Shown one piece after another: positions 18,334-26,798 of a DNA stretch of 35,703 nt. The stretch spans positions 1-35,703 of the forward strand of contig JAKONK010000089.1 of NCBI GenBank assembly GCA_022701985.1, given 5' to 3'. This stretch comes from Actinomycetales bacterium (lineage in GTDB: Bacteria; Actinomycetota; Actinomycetes; Actinomycetales; Quadrisphaeraceae). The notes beneath the pieces are model-generated. The model did not search any database, was not told the DNA's origin, and saw nothing but the letters and a program-made list of their open reading frames with translations. Every line of letters starts with the position of its first letter. The stretch's first letter is position 1. A program made the position numbers and the translations under genes.

Positions 18334-18953
18334 CCCGGCTGACCCGGCTGACCCGGCTGACCCGGCTGACCCGGCCGGCCTCCTCCTGGCGCGAGCGGGC
18401 CCGCGAGGACGTGGCGGCCGTGCTGCTGCGCGACCCGGCGGCCCGCTCGCGCCTCGAGGTGGTGCTGGTCACCCCCGGGCTCCACGCCGTGTGGCTGCAC
18501 CGCCTCGCCCACGTCCTGTGGACCTCCGGCCCGGCGGGGCGGCTCCCGGCCCGCCTCGTGGCGCACTGGGCGCGCCGCCGCACCGGCGTGGAGATCCACC
18601 CGGGCGCGCGCATCGGGCGGCGCCTGGTGATCGACCACGGGATGGGCGTCGTGATCGGGGAGACGGCCGTCATCGGTGACGACGTGCTGCTCTTCCACGG
18701 CACGACCCTCGGGGGCCGGGTGGTGACCGTCGACGACCAGCGGCAGGCCCGCCGCCACCCCAGCGTGGGCGACGGCGCGGTCGTCGGCGCCGGGGCCACG
18801 GTGCTCGGGCCGGTGCACGTCGGCCGCGGCGCCCGCGTGGGGGCGGGCGCCGTCGTCCTGGTCGACGTGCCGGACGGGGCGACGGCGGTCGGCGTGCCGG
18901 CGAAGGTGCTGCCGGCCCGGCTCCAGGTGCCTCAGGAGCCCTCGGGCGCCTGA
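18330..18953 (+). CDS. cysE: Serine O-acetyltransferase
   Basis: [44 protein letters not shown] left-handed beta-helix; directly follows cysK. Confidence 0.92.
   Translation: MTRLTRLTRLTRLTRPASSWRERAREDVAAVLLRDPAARSRLEVVLVTPGLHAVWLHRLAHVLWTSGPAGRLPARLVAHWARRRTGVEIHPGARIGRRLVIDHGMGVVIGETAVIGDDVLLFHGTTLGGRVVTVDDQRQARRHPSVGDGAVVGAGATVLGPVHVGRGARVGAGAVVLVDVPDGATAVGVPAKVLPARLQVPQEPSGA
18331..18375 (+). repeat. 9-bp tandem repeat (TGACCCGGC)x5 at the cysK/cysE junction
   Basis: TGACCCGGC TGACCCGGC TGACCCGGC TGACCCGGC TGACCCGGC; encodes TR(LTR) repeats at the CysE N-terminus and tandem TGA stops in the cysK frame. Confidence 0.95.
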
Positions 18954-19918
18954 GGTCCTCCCGACCCGTCCGCCCCGCCCTGCGAGCGCAGGAAGCGCTC
19001 CAGCTCGGCGGCCAGCTCGTCGCCGTCGGCGACCTCGTCGTCGGGCAGCCGGGGGCTCCCCATCACCGAGCCGTCAGCGCCCTGCAGGCCGCGGCCCGCG
19101 AGCACGGCGTCGTACTGCGCCTCCAGCGCGACCACGGCCGAGCGGGTCTCGGCGCTGGCGGCCACCTGCTCGTCGACCTGGGAGAGCACGTCGACGGCGG
19201 CCGCCGAGAGCACCGCCAGCGACTCCTCGAAGCGCAGGCCCGCCGCCTGGGCGACGGCCTCCAGCAGCGCCGCCGCGGACGGCGGGAAGGACGTGGCCCC
19301 CAGGTAGTGGGGCACGTGCACCGAGAAGCCCATCGAGGGCAGCCCGGCCTGGCCCAGCTGCAGCTCCAGGAAGGCCCCGGCGTGCCCGGGGACCACGACG
19401 TCGCTGAACCAGCGGGGCCGCCCGGCGATGAGCGCGCGGTCGCTGGCGTGCGCCGTCAGCGCCGCCGGCCGGGTGTGGGGCGCGGCCCAGGGGATGCCCT
19501 GGACGGACACCGCCAGGCGCGCCCCCCACCGCTGCGCGAGCTGGTGGACGGCGACCGCGAAGCGCTGCCAGTGCAGGTCGGGCTCCGGGCCGGTGAGCAG
19601 CAGGAACCGGGTGCCGGCGTCGTCGACGACCTCGTGGAGCAGCAGCTCGGGCAGCTCCACCGAGGCGAACCTGTCGCCCGCGAAGGCCATCGGGGGACGG
19701 CGGCCGCGGTAGTCGTGGACCAGGTCGACGTCGAAGCGCGCCAGGACGCGGGAGTCGAGGTCGGCCAGGAGCCGCTGCGCGAGCAGCTCGGACGCCGACC
19801 CGGCGTCCACGAAGCCCGTCAGCGCGTGCAGCAGCACGGGACCGGGCACGCCGTCGGCGCCGTCAGCAGCCGGGGTCGCCTCGGCGACCACCTCGTACAG
19901 GTCCTCAGGTGCCAGCAC
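18932..19918 (-). CDS. PAC2 family (proteasome assembly chaperone-like) protein
   Basis: GTG at 19918 with GGAGGAGGT upstream; [24 protein letters not shown]...[16 protein letters not shown]...[11 protein letters not shown]...HVPHYLG. The longer ORF start at 20131 lies inside the intergenic repeat. Confidence 0.88.
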   Translation of the reverse strand: MLAPEDLYEVVAEATPAADGADGVPGPVLLHALTGFVDAGSASELLAQRLLADLDSRVLARFDVDLVHDYRGRRPPMAFAGDRFASVELPELLLHEVVDDAGTRFLLLTGPEPDLHWQRFAVAVHQLAQRWGARLAVSVQGIPWAAPHTRPAALTAHASDRALIAGRPRWFSDVVVPGHAGAFLELQLGQAGLPSMGFSVHVPHYLGATSFPPSAAALLEAVAQAAGLRFEESLAVLSAAAVDVLSQVDEQVAASAETRSAVVALEAQYDAVLAGRGLQGADGSVMGSPRLPDDEVADGDELAAELERFLRSQGGADGSGGPQAPEGS

Positions 19919-19978
19919 GGCCCCACCTCCTCCGCAGGTGCAACCCCGCGGCGCCCCTGATCCATCCCACTCCCGCTC

Positions 19979-20134
19979 GTGATCATGGACTCCACGCACA
20001 CGGACCGGGAGGTGCGTGACGCCGCACGGGCAGAGGCCTGACGGCAGGGCCGTCCGGACCCCTCCGGGGGACGTCTGCCCGTCGGGCGTCACGTCCCACC
20101 GGTCCCCGGTGTTCGGGAGGTCCATGATCACGGG
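19979..20134. repeat. Second inverted-repeat locus of the CGTGATCATGGAC family
   Basis: CGTGATCATGGAC-TCC at 19979 and GTTCGGGAGGTCCATGATCACGGG ending at 20134; same core and orientation as 1239-1499. Confidence 0.8.
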
Positions 20135-20191
20135 AGAAGAGGGGGAGAAGTCGTTGGCGCCGTGGGGGAGGGCGCGGCCAGACTGCTGGGG

Positions 20192-21475
20192 GTGAGCAGC
20201 CCCCCTCCCGCCGTCCCGCCCGCGGGTGCCCCGGCCGACGCCGTCGTCCGCTGGGCCACCGCTGCCGACACGGCCGCCGTCCGGGTGCTAGACGGCCGAG
20301 CCTTCGGCTTCACCTGGGAGGACGCCGACGCCGCGCTCCTCGAGGGCGTCATCGAGCCGGAGCGCTTCGTCGTGGCCGAGGAGCCCGGAGACCACGGCCT
20401 GCACGCCAACGACGCGCTCGTGGGCGCCGCCGGCTCCTACTCCTTCACCATGACCGTCCCCGGCGGCGCGCGCCTGCCCGTCCCCGGTGTCACCTGGGTG
20501 GCCGTGGCGCTGCACCAGCGCCGCCGCGGCCTGCTGCGCCGGATGCTCGGCGAGCTCCACACCCGCCTGGTCGCCGAGGGGGCGTCCCTCGCCGTCCTCA
20601 CCGCCAGTGAGGCCACCATCTACGGCCGCTACGGCTACGGCGCCGCCACCACCGAGCGCACCGCGCGCGTCGACCGCCGCCGCGCCCGCCTCAGCCCGGC
20701 CGCCGAGGAGCTCGCCGGAGCGACGGTCGCCCGCCACGCCGCCCCCGCCACCGCCCGGCAGCACCTCGCCGACGTCCACGAGCGCTGGTGCGCCCAGACC
20801 CCGGGCGCCCTCACCCGCAGCACCGGGTGGTGGGACCAGCTGCTCGCCGACACCCCCGGCCAGCGCGCCGGCGCCACCGAGCTCTTCGCCCTGGTGCACC
20901 CCGACGGGTACGCCACCTACCGCCTGCGCGACGGGTGCGCCCGCGTCGTCGAGCTGGTCTCCACCACCCCCTCGGCCCACGCCTCCCTGTGGCGCTCGCT
21001 GCTGGCCCTCGACCTCGTCGACGAGATCACCACCGGCCGCGGCACCCCCCTCGATGACGCCCTGCCCCACCTGCTCACCGACGCCCGCGCGGTGGAGACC
21101 ACGGCCGTCGACGACGGCGTGTGGGCCCGCCTGCTCGACGTCCCCGCCGCGCTCGCGGCGCGCACCTACTCCTGCGAGGTCGACGTCGTGCTCGACGTCG
21201 TCGACGCCCCCGGCGACGCGGGGCTCCCAGGAGTCGACGCCTCGGCGCGGGTGCGCCTGCGCGGGGGACCGGACGGCGCCGAGTGCACCCGGACCGAGGC
21301 CCCCGCCGACGTCCGCCTGGGCGTGGCCGCGCTGGGCGCGACGTACCTCGGCGGCACCCGGCTCGCGCCGCTGGCGCGCGCCGGCCTGGTGGAGGCCGAC
21401 CGCCCCGAGCCGCTGGCGCGGCTGGGGACCGCGCTGCTGGGGGAGCGGGAGCCGCAGTTCGGCACGGGCTTCTGA
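20192..21475 (+). CDS. GNAT family N-acetyltransferase, Eis-like
   Basis: VRWATAADTAAVRVLDGRAFGFTWED...GVTWVAVALHQRRRGLLRRMLGELHTRL...ASEATIYGRYGYGAAT. Confidence 0.87.
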   Translation: MSSPPPAVPPAGAPADAVVRWATAADTAAVRVLDGRAFGFTWEDADAALLEGVIEPERFVVAEEPGDHGLHANDALVGAAGSYSFTMTVPGGARLPVPGVTWVAVALHQRRRGLLRRMLGELHTRLVAEGASLAVLTASEATIYGRYGYGAATTERTARVDRRRARLSPAAEELAGATVARHAAPATARQHLADVHERWCAQTPGALTRSTGWWDQLLADTPGQRAGATELFALVHPDGYATYRLRDGCARVVELVSTTPSAHASLWRSLLALDLVDEITTGRGTPLDDALPHLLTDARAVETTAVDDGVWARLLDVPAALAARTYSCEVDVVLDVVDAPGDAGLPGVDASARVRLRGGPDGAECTRTEAPADVRLGVAALGATYLGGTRLAPLARAGLVEADRPEPLARLGTALLGEREPQFGTGF

Positions 21476-21532
21476 GGAGAGCACCGGGCGCCTGCGCCGC
21501 GGAGGCGGGGTGCGGCAGGATGGGCGGGTCGA

Positions 21533-21620
21533 GGAGGGCTGCCGGAGCGGCCGAACGGGGCAGTCTTGAAAACTGCTGACTGGTCGTGCCAGTCCGTGGG
21601 TTCGAATCCCACGCCCTCCG
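21533..21620 (+). tRNA. tRNA-Ser (anticodon TGA)
   Basis: Acceptor GGAGGGC/GCCCTCC; anticodon stem-loop GCAGT-CTTGAAA-ACTGC; long variable arm; GTGGGTTCGAATCCCAC T-arm; discriminator G; CCA not encoded. Confidence 0.96.
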
Positions 21621-21642
21621 CCCGACGGGTCGGATCGGGGCG

Positions 21643-22650
21643 TCAGCCGGTCAGGTGCTGGACCGCGCGCGAGCCGGCCGGTGCTGACCCGGCGCGCGCC
21701 CTGGTCGAGCGTTTGGCGGCGTACATCGCCTCGTCGGCGGTCCGCAGCGCGGCATCGACGTCGGGGTGGTCGTCCAGGCGGGCCAGGCCGACGCTGACGC
21801 CCACGGGCAGCCCCGGGGGGGAGGCCTCCGCCACGGCGGCGGACAGCCGGTCGAGCACGGAGGCGTCCTCGTCACCGGCGGCGCCGCGCAGGAGCAGGCC
21901 GAACTCGTCACCGCCGAGGCGCGCCACGAGGTCACCGGAGCGCACGTCGCTGACGAGGTAGGCCGAGATGCGCAGCAGCAGGGCGTCGCCGGCGGCGTGG
22001 CCGAGGGTGTCGTTGACCGGCTTGAACCCGTCGAGGTCGAGGAACGCCACGAGCGCCCCCGTCTCCCCGGCAGCCCGCACCCGCTCCACCGACGTCGTGA
22101 AGGCCCGGCGGTCGAGCAGCCCGGTGAGGGGGTCGGTGTGGGCCAGGCGCCGCAGCTCGGCGTTGGCCAGCCCGAGCGCCCGCGAGCGCGCGGCGATGAC
22201 CTCTCCGACCACCACGAAGACCGGGACGGCGTAGACGGCGGTCCACGCGGCGTCGGGGTGGTGGTGCAGCAGCAGGGGCACCGTGTACGCCACCAGCGCC
22301 AGGGGTCCGACCGACAGGGAGGTCCAGCGCGGGTGGTGCACCCCGATCCAGACGAAGACCAGCAGGAAGAAGACGCCGTAGCGGTAGGGGTCGTCACCGC
22401 CGACGCTGTTGTGGACGGCGATGAGCCCCAGCGCCGCCGGGACCATGGCGAGCGTCGCCCGGGCGGACAGGCGCCGCCAGACCGGGAGGTACATGCAGGC
22501 GGCCACCACCCCCGCGGCGACCGCGACGGCGCGGACGGGGGCGGTGTCGTCGACCGCCGACGGGAAGAAGGTCGAGACCAGGACGAGCGCCGACGACAGC
22601 AGCCCCACGAGGCCCAGCCCGCGCGCCGCCGCCCCGGGGCGCGTGGTCAC
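21643..22650 (-). CDS. Membrane GGDEF diguanylate cyclase
   Basis: Hydrophobic N-terminal segments; DPLTGLLDRRAF; DLDGFKPVNDTLGHAAGD; RSGDLVARLGGDEF with intact GGDEF and RxxD I-site. Confidence 0.92.
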   Translation of the reverse strand: MTTRPGAAARGLGLVGLLSSALVLVSTFFPSAVDDTAPVRAVAVAAGVVAACMYLPVWRRLSARATLAMVPAALGLIAVHNSVGGDDPYRYGVFFLLVFVWIGVHHPRWTSLSVGPLALVAYTVPLLLHHHPDAAWTAVYAVPVFVVVGEVIAARSRALGLANAELRRLAHTDPLTGLLDRRAFTTSVERVRAAGETGALVAFLDLDGFKPVNDTLGHAAGDALLLRISAYLVSDVRSGDLVARLGGDEFGLLLRGAAGDEDASVLDRLSAAVAEASPPGLPVGVSVGLARLDDHPDVDAALRTADEAMYAAKRSTRARAGSAPAGSRAVQHLTG

Positions 22651-24506
22651 GGCGCCACCCGGAGGTCACCGGCGCCGGCGCCCCCGAGCTGGCGCGCGCC
22701 GAGCAGCAGGTCCTGCGCCACGTCCTGCGGCACGGGTCGCGACAGCAGGAACCCCTGCGCCTTGTCGCACCCGAGCTCGCCCAGGATGCGCAGCTGGCCG
22801 GGGGTCTCGATGCCCTCGGCGATGGTGGTCAGGCCCAGGGCGGAGGCGATGTCGAGCACCGCGCGCACCATGGCCAGCGACGTCGCGTCGTCCTCCAGCC
22901 GGGAGATGAAGGCGCGGTCGAGCTTGACGACGTCGACGGGCAGCTGGTGCAGGTACGACAGCGACGACGAGCCGGTGCCGAAGTCGTCGATGGCGATGCC
23001 GACGCCGATGTCGCGCAGCGCCTGGAGCCGGCGCGCGGCGCCGTCGAGGTCGAGCATCATCGCGGTCTCGGTGAGCTCGAGGGTGAGCAGGTGGGGCGCC
23101 AGCCCGGTGCGGGCCAGCACGTCGCCCACGCGGTGCACGAGGTCGACGTCGAGCAGCTGCTGCGGCGAGAGGTTGACGCTGGTGGTCCAGGCCCGCGACG
23201 GGTCGATGGCGTGCCACGCGGCGGAGCGCTCCGCGGCGTCCTGCAGCACCCGCAGGCCGATCGGGCGGATCAGCCCGACCTCCTCGGCCACCGGCACGAA
23301 CTCCAGCGGCGACACCAGGCCGCGCTGGGGGTGCTGCCAGCGCACGAGGGCCTCGAACCCGGCGACGCGGGAGGGGTCGGTGAGCAGCGCGTACGGCTGG
23401 TAGTGCACCTGCAGCTGCCCGGTGCCGGGCTGGCCGCTGAGGGTGGCCCGGAGCTCGTCGGCCGTGCGGGACCGCTCCAGCACCTCCTCGCGCAGGCGCG
23501 GCGTGTAGATCACGGTGCGGGCGACCGAGTCGGCCTCGGCGCCGGTGCGCTGGGCGGAGTGCAGCGCCAGGGCGGCGTCGCGGAGCACGTCGTGGGCGGT
23601 GCGCTCGTCACCCGGGCGGTGCAGCACGGCGCCGGCGCAGGCGCTGACCACGATGGTGGCGCCCTCGACGTCGACGGGCCGGTTCACGACCTCGAGCAGG
23701 CGCAGCGCGATGGCGGCGGCGTCGGCGTCGTCGGGCACGTCGTCGACCAGCACGGCGAAGACGGACCCGCTCACCCGGACGACGCGCTCGTCGCCGCGCA
23801 CGGCCGCGGACAGCCGCAGCGCGGTGGTGGTCACGACCAGCTCGCCGACGGCGTGGCCCAGCGTCGCGTCGATGGTGGCGAGGTCGTCGAGCTCGACCTT
23901 CACCACCGCCAGCGGGCTGGTGCGCGGCACCGCGAGCATCTCCTCGACCTGCCGGAGCAGCAGCGTGCGGTTGCCCAGGCCCGTGACGACGTCGTGGGTG
24001 GCCTGGTGCTCCAGGGCGTCGGTGAGCCCCTGGAGGCGCTGCTGCTCGGTGACGAGGGTGTCGAGCATCCGGTCGAACTGGCCGCTCACCATCATGAGCT
24101 CGTCGCGCGGCGGGCGGGCGGCGTCGCCCTGGCGGGCGTGCCCGCCGACGCGCGCGGTGAGGTCGCCCTCCGAGACGCGGCGGGCGACGTCGGCCAGCCG
24201 CTTGGTGCGACGGCCCACGAAGGCGATGAAGACCAGCCACAGCACCACGAGCATCAGCGCGGTGCCGTCGGTGGTGACCAGGGAGACCTGCTGGCTCAGC
24301 TCGGTGCACGCCGGGGTGCCCCCGCAGGCCTCCGTGTCGAGGGCGCCCTCGAGGTAGAGGGCCATGCCCAGGGACACGGCGAGCACCGGGCCGCCGACCT
24401 TGACGATGACGGGGGTCTGCGCGGAGGCCCCGTGCGCCGCCTCGAGCAGCCGGGAGCCGGCCCGCCGCAGGGGCCCGGGCGCACGGGGCGCCGTCTGCTC
24501 GTCCAC
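22647..24506 (-). CDS. HAMP-GGDEF-EAL protein with degenerate GGDEF, likely a c-di-GMP phosphodiesterase
   Basis: GGDEF position reads SGSVF (VVRVSGSVFAVLVDD); EAL motifs intact: FEALVRWQHPQRG, SVNLSPQQL, LELTETAMM, IDDFGTGSSSLSYL, AEGIETPGQL. Confidence 0.92.
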   Translation of the reverse strand: MDEQTAPRAPGPLRRAGSRLLEAAHGASAQTPVIVKVGGPVLAVSLGMALYLEGALDTEACGGTPACTELSQQVSLVTTDGTALMLVVLWLVFIAFVGRRTKRLADVARRVSEGDLTARVGGHARQGDAARPPRDELMMVSGQFDRMLDTLVTEQQRLQGLTDALEHQATHDVVTGLGNRTLLLRQVEEMLAVPRTSPLAVVKVELDDLATIDATLGHAVGELVVTTTALRLSAAVRGDERVVRVSGSVFAVLVDDVPDDADAAAIALRLLEVVNRPVDVEGATIVVSACAGAVLHRPGDERTAHDVLRDAALALHSAQRTGAEADSVARTVIYTPRLREEVLERSRTADELRATLSGQPGTGQLQVHYQPYALLTDPSRVAGFEALVRWQHPQRGLVSPLEFVPVAEEVGLIRPIGLRVLQDAAERSAAWHAIDPSRAWTTSVNLSPQQLLDVDLVHRVGDVLARTGLAPHLLTLELTETAMMLDLDGAARRLQALRDIGVGIAIDDFGTGSSSLSYLHQLPVDVVKLDRAFISRLEDDATSLAMVRAVLDIASALGLTTIAEGIETPGQLRILGELGCDKAQGFLLSRPVPQDVAQDLLLGARQLGGAGAGDLRVAP

Positions 24507-24518
24507 CGGGGCCCCGCC

Positions 24519-24974
24519 TCAGGCGCGCAGGCGGGTGCGGGTGCGGGTGGCCCAGACGACGCCCAGGAGCACGGCGGCGGTGCCGAGGTGCAGGGCGTGG
24601 TCGGGGCTGTTCAGGGCGATCGGGTCCATGTGCCCGCCCATGACGAAGGGGCCGACCAGCCCGAGGAGGAGGAACACGACGCCGACCAGGCGGTCGACGC
24701 TGCGCGCGGCCTCGGTGCCCAGCAGGGCCCCCACCAGCAGCGCGCCGCCCAGCCCGAGGTGGGCGACGTTGTGCACGGGGTTGATCTGGAACAGCAGGAT
24801 CGTGGCGTGGTTGTGCATGGACCACTCGGTGACGCCCGTGAGCACGAAGCCCACCAGGCCGACGAGCAGGTACACGGCTCCCAGGCCGGCACCCGCGATG
24901 CGCACCGGCGTCCAGCGGCGACCGGGGTCGGCCTGCTCGCTGCGGGTGCGGGGGCTGGTCGCGGAGGAGGTCAT
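24519..24974 (-). CDS. DUF4383-type small membrane protein
   Basis: AGLGAVYLLVGLVGFVLTG...LLFQINPVHNVAHLGLGGALLVGAL...; four predicted hydrophobic helices. Confidence 0.8.
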   Translation of the reverse strand: MTSSATSPRTRSEQADPGRRWTPVRIAGAGLGAVYLLVGLVGFVLTGVTEWSMHNHATILLFQINPVHNVAHLGLGGALLVGALLGTEAARSVDRLVGVVFLLLGLVGPFVMGGHMDPIALNSPDHALHLGTAAVLLGVVWATRTRTRLRA

Positions 24975-25090
24975 GGCTCCTGCATCGGCAGCAGGGACCG
25001 CGGTGTTGAGCACCGAGCCTCCGGCGGGGCGTCAGCCGTCCGGCAGACGCCCTGGCCGGCGGCCCGCGGTGATCTCCCCGCCGCGCGGGG

Positions 25091-25120
25091 CTCAGGTCCG
25101 GACGCGGTCCGGCCGATGAG
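25091..25120 (+). promoter_or_regulatory. Possible FliA/WhiG-like promoter upstream of the chemoreceptor gene
   Basis: CTCA at 25091-25094, then GCCGATGAG at 25112-25120, resembling the GCCGATAA -10 of sigma-28 type factors; 58 nt before the start codon. Confidence 0.35.
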
Positions 25121-25177
25121 ATCGCTGCAGCCCTCTCCCGACGGCGGCCCACACCCCTCTTCTCCTGGAGTCGCCCG

Positions 25178-26758
25178 GTGCGCACGAGGTTCGCTGACCT
25201 GAGGATCACCGCCAAGCTCGGCGGCGTCCTCCTGCTGTGCACGCTGCTGGTCGGCGTCGTCGTCGCCACCGCCGTGGCCCAGCTCACCGCGGCCCAGGAC
25301 CGGGCCACGGCGATCAACAGCCAGCTCGACTCGGTGTCGACCATCGCCGAGGTGCGCGCCGACATGCTCCTCGTGCGCAGCGACGTCCTGCGCGTGGTCC
25401 TGGCGGCGCCGGACAAGAAGGACGCCGCGGTCCAGACCCTGGACGCGGACGTCACCGCGCTGGGCGAGAGCTGGAAGGCGTACCAGGCCAGCGAGCCGCT
25501 CGCCCCGGCCGCCCAGCGCACCGCCCTGTGGGACGCGGTCGGCGCCTGGGGCACCCTGCGCGACCAGTCCGTGACGCTCGCGGCGGCCGGTGACACCGCG
25601 GGGTACACCGCCCTGCGCGACGCCAAGGTCACGCCCGCGGCCGACGCCGCCTTCGAGGCCCTCGCCGGTGTCCAGCAGACCGAGGCGGACGCCGCTGACG
25701 ACCTCGTCGCCTCCGGCGAGGCCGCCTACACCCGCAGCCTCGCCCTCTTCCTCACCACCGCGGCGGTCGGCCTCGTCGTCGTCCTGCTCCTCGGGGTGCT
25801 CATCGGCCGGGGGATCACGCGCCCCCTGAGCCGGGTGCTGGAGGTGGTGAACGGCCTCGCCGACGGCCGCCTCGACCAGCGCACCGGCATCAGCAGCAAG
25901 GACGAGGTGGGGCAGCTGGCCGCGGCCACCGACGCCTCCATCGACAGGCTCTCGTCGGTGGTGCGCGACATCACCGCCAAGGCCGTGACCGTCACCGGGT
26001 CCTCCGAGCAGCTCACCGCCGTGTCGAGCCAGCTGTCCTCCGGGGCGGAGGAGTCGTCCGTGCAGGCGCAGCTGGTGGCCGCGGCCTCGGAGCAGATCTC
26101 GGCCTCGATGTCGACCATCGCCGCCGCTGGCGAGGAGATGACCTCCGCCATCGGGGAGATCGCGTCCTCCACCGCGACCGCCTCACGGACCGCGGCCGAC
26201 GCCGTGACCACCGCCGAGGCCGCCGCCGCGACGGTGGAGCGCCTGGGGGCCTCCAGCCGCGAGATCGGCGACGTCGTGAAGCTGATCACCTCGATCGCGG
26301 AGCAGACCAACCTGCTGGCGCTGAACGCCACGATCGAGGCCGCTCGCGCCGGGGAGGCGGGCAAGGGGTTCGCGGTGGTGGCCGGTGAGGTCAAGGAGCT
26401 GGCCCGCCAGACGGCTCGGGCGACCGAGCAGATCGTGACCCGCGTGGCGACCGCTCAGAGCGACGCGGCGGCGGCGCGCTCCGCGATCCAGCAGATCAGC
26501 GAGGTCATCTCCCGCATCGATTCGCTGCAGGCGACGGTGGCCTCGGCGGTGGAGGAGCAGTCGGCGACGACGGCGGAGATGGTCCGCTCGGTCACCGAGG
26601 TCTCCTCCGGCACGCAGGAGATCAGCGCGAACATCGGTGGCGTGGCGACCGCGGCTGCTGAGACGACGTCGGGTGCGGCGGCGACCAGCACCACGTCGGT
26701 GGAGCTGTCGCGGACTGCGGGTGAGCTGCGGGCTGCGGTAGCGACCTTCCGCCTGTGA
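25178..26758 (+). CDS. Methyl-accepting chemotaxis protein
   Basis: Two TM segments with a 4HB-like sensor; HAMP; signalling hairpin [45 protein letters not shown]. Confidence 0.95.
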   Translation: MRTRFADLRITAKLGGVLLLCTLLVGVVVATAVAQLTAAQDRATAINSQLDSVSTIAEVRADMLLVRSDVLRVVLAAPDKKDAAVQTLDADVTALGESWKAYQASEPLAPAAQRTALWDAVGAWGTLRDQSVTLAAAGDTAGYTALRDAKVTPAADAAFEALAGVQQTEADAADDLVASGEAAYTRSLALFLTTAAVGLVVVLLLGVLIGRGITRPLSRVLEVVNGLADGRLDQRTGISSKDEVGQLAAATDASIDRLSSVVRDITAKAVTVTGSSEQLTAVSSQLSSGAEESSVQAQLVAAASEQISASMSTIAAAGEEMTSAIGEIASSTATASRTAADAVTTAEAAAATVERLGASSREIGDVVKLITSIAEQTNLLALNATIEAARAGEAGKGFAVVAGEVKELARQTARATEQIVTRVATAQSDAAAARSAIQQISEVISRIDSLQATVASAVEEQSATTAEMVRSVTEVSSGTQEISANIGGVATAAAETTSGAAATSTTSVELSRTAGELRAAVATFRL

Positions 26759-26798
26759 GCACGAGGTGCGACGGGTCGCACGAGGGGGAGGCGGGCTG

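Noticed and set aside
19919-20131. N-terminal extension of the PAC2 ORF (MIMDLPNTGDRWDVTPDGQ...)
   Set aside because: It is translated intergenic repeat; a strong Shine-Dalgarno (GGAGGAGGT) precedes the internal GTG at 19918.
21166-21612. Minus-strand ORF starting MGFEPTDWHDQSAVFKTAPFGRSGSPPRP
   Set aside because: It is the antisense reading of the tRNA-Ser gene continuing into antisense of the acetyltransferase; a common annotation artefact.
21533-21660. tRNA-Ser as an integration site for a mobile island
   Set aside because: No integrase gene and no second copy of the tRNA 3' end seen; downstream genes look like normal chromosomal signalling genes.
23608-25632. 674-aa minus-strand ORF across the GGDEF-EAL, DUF4383 and MCP genes
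   Set aside because: Overlaps three convincing genes in other frames; composition artefact of high GC.
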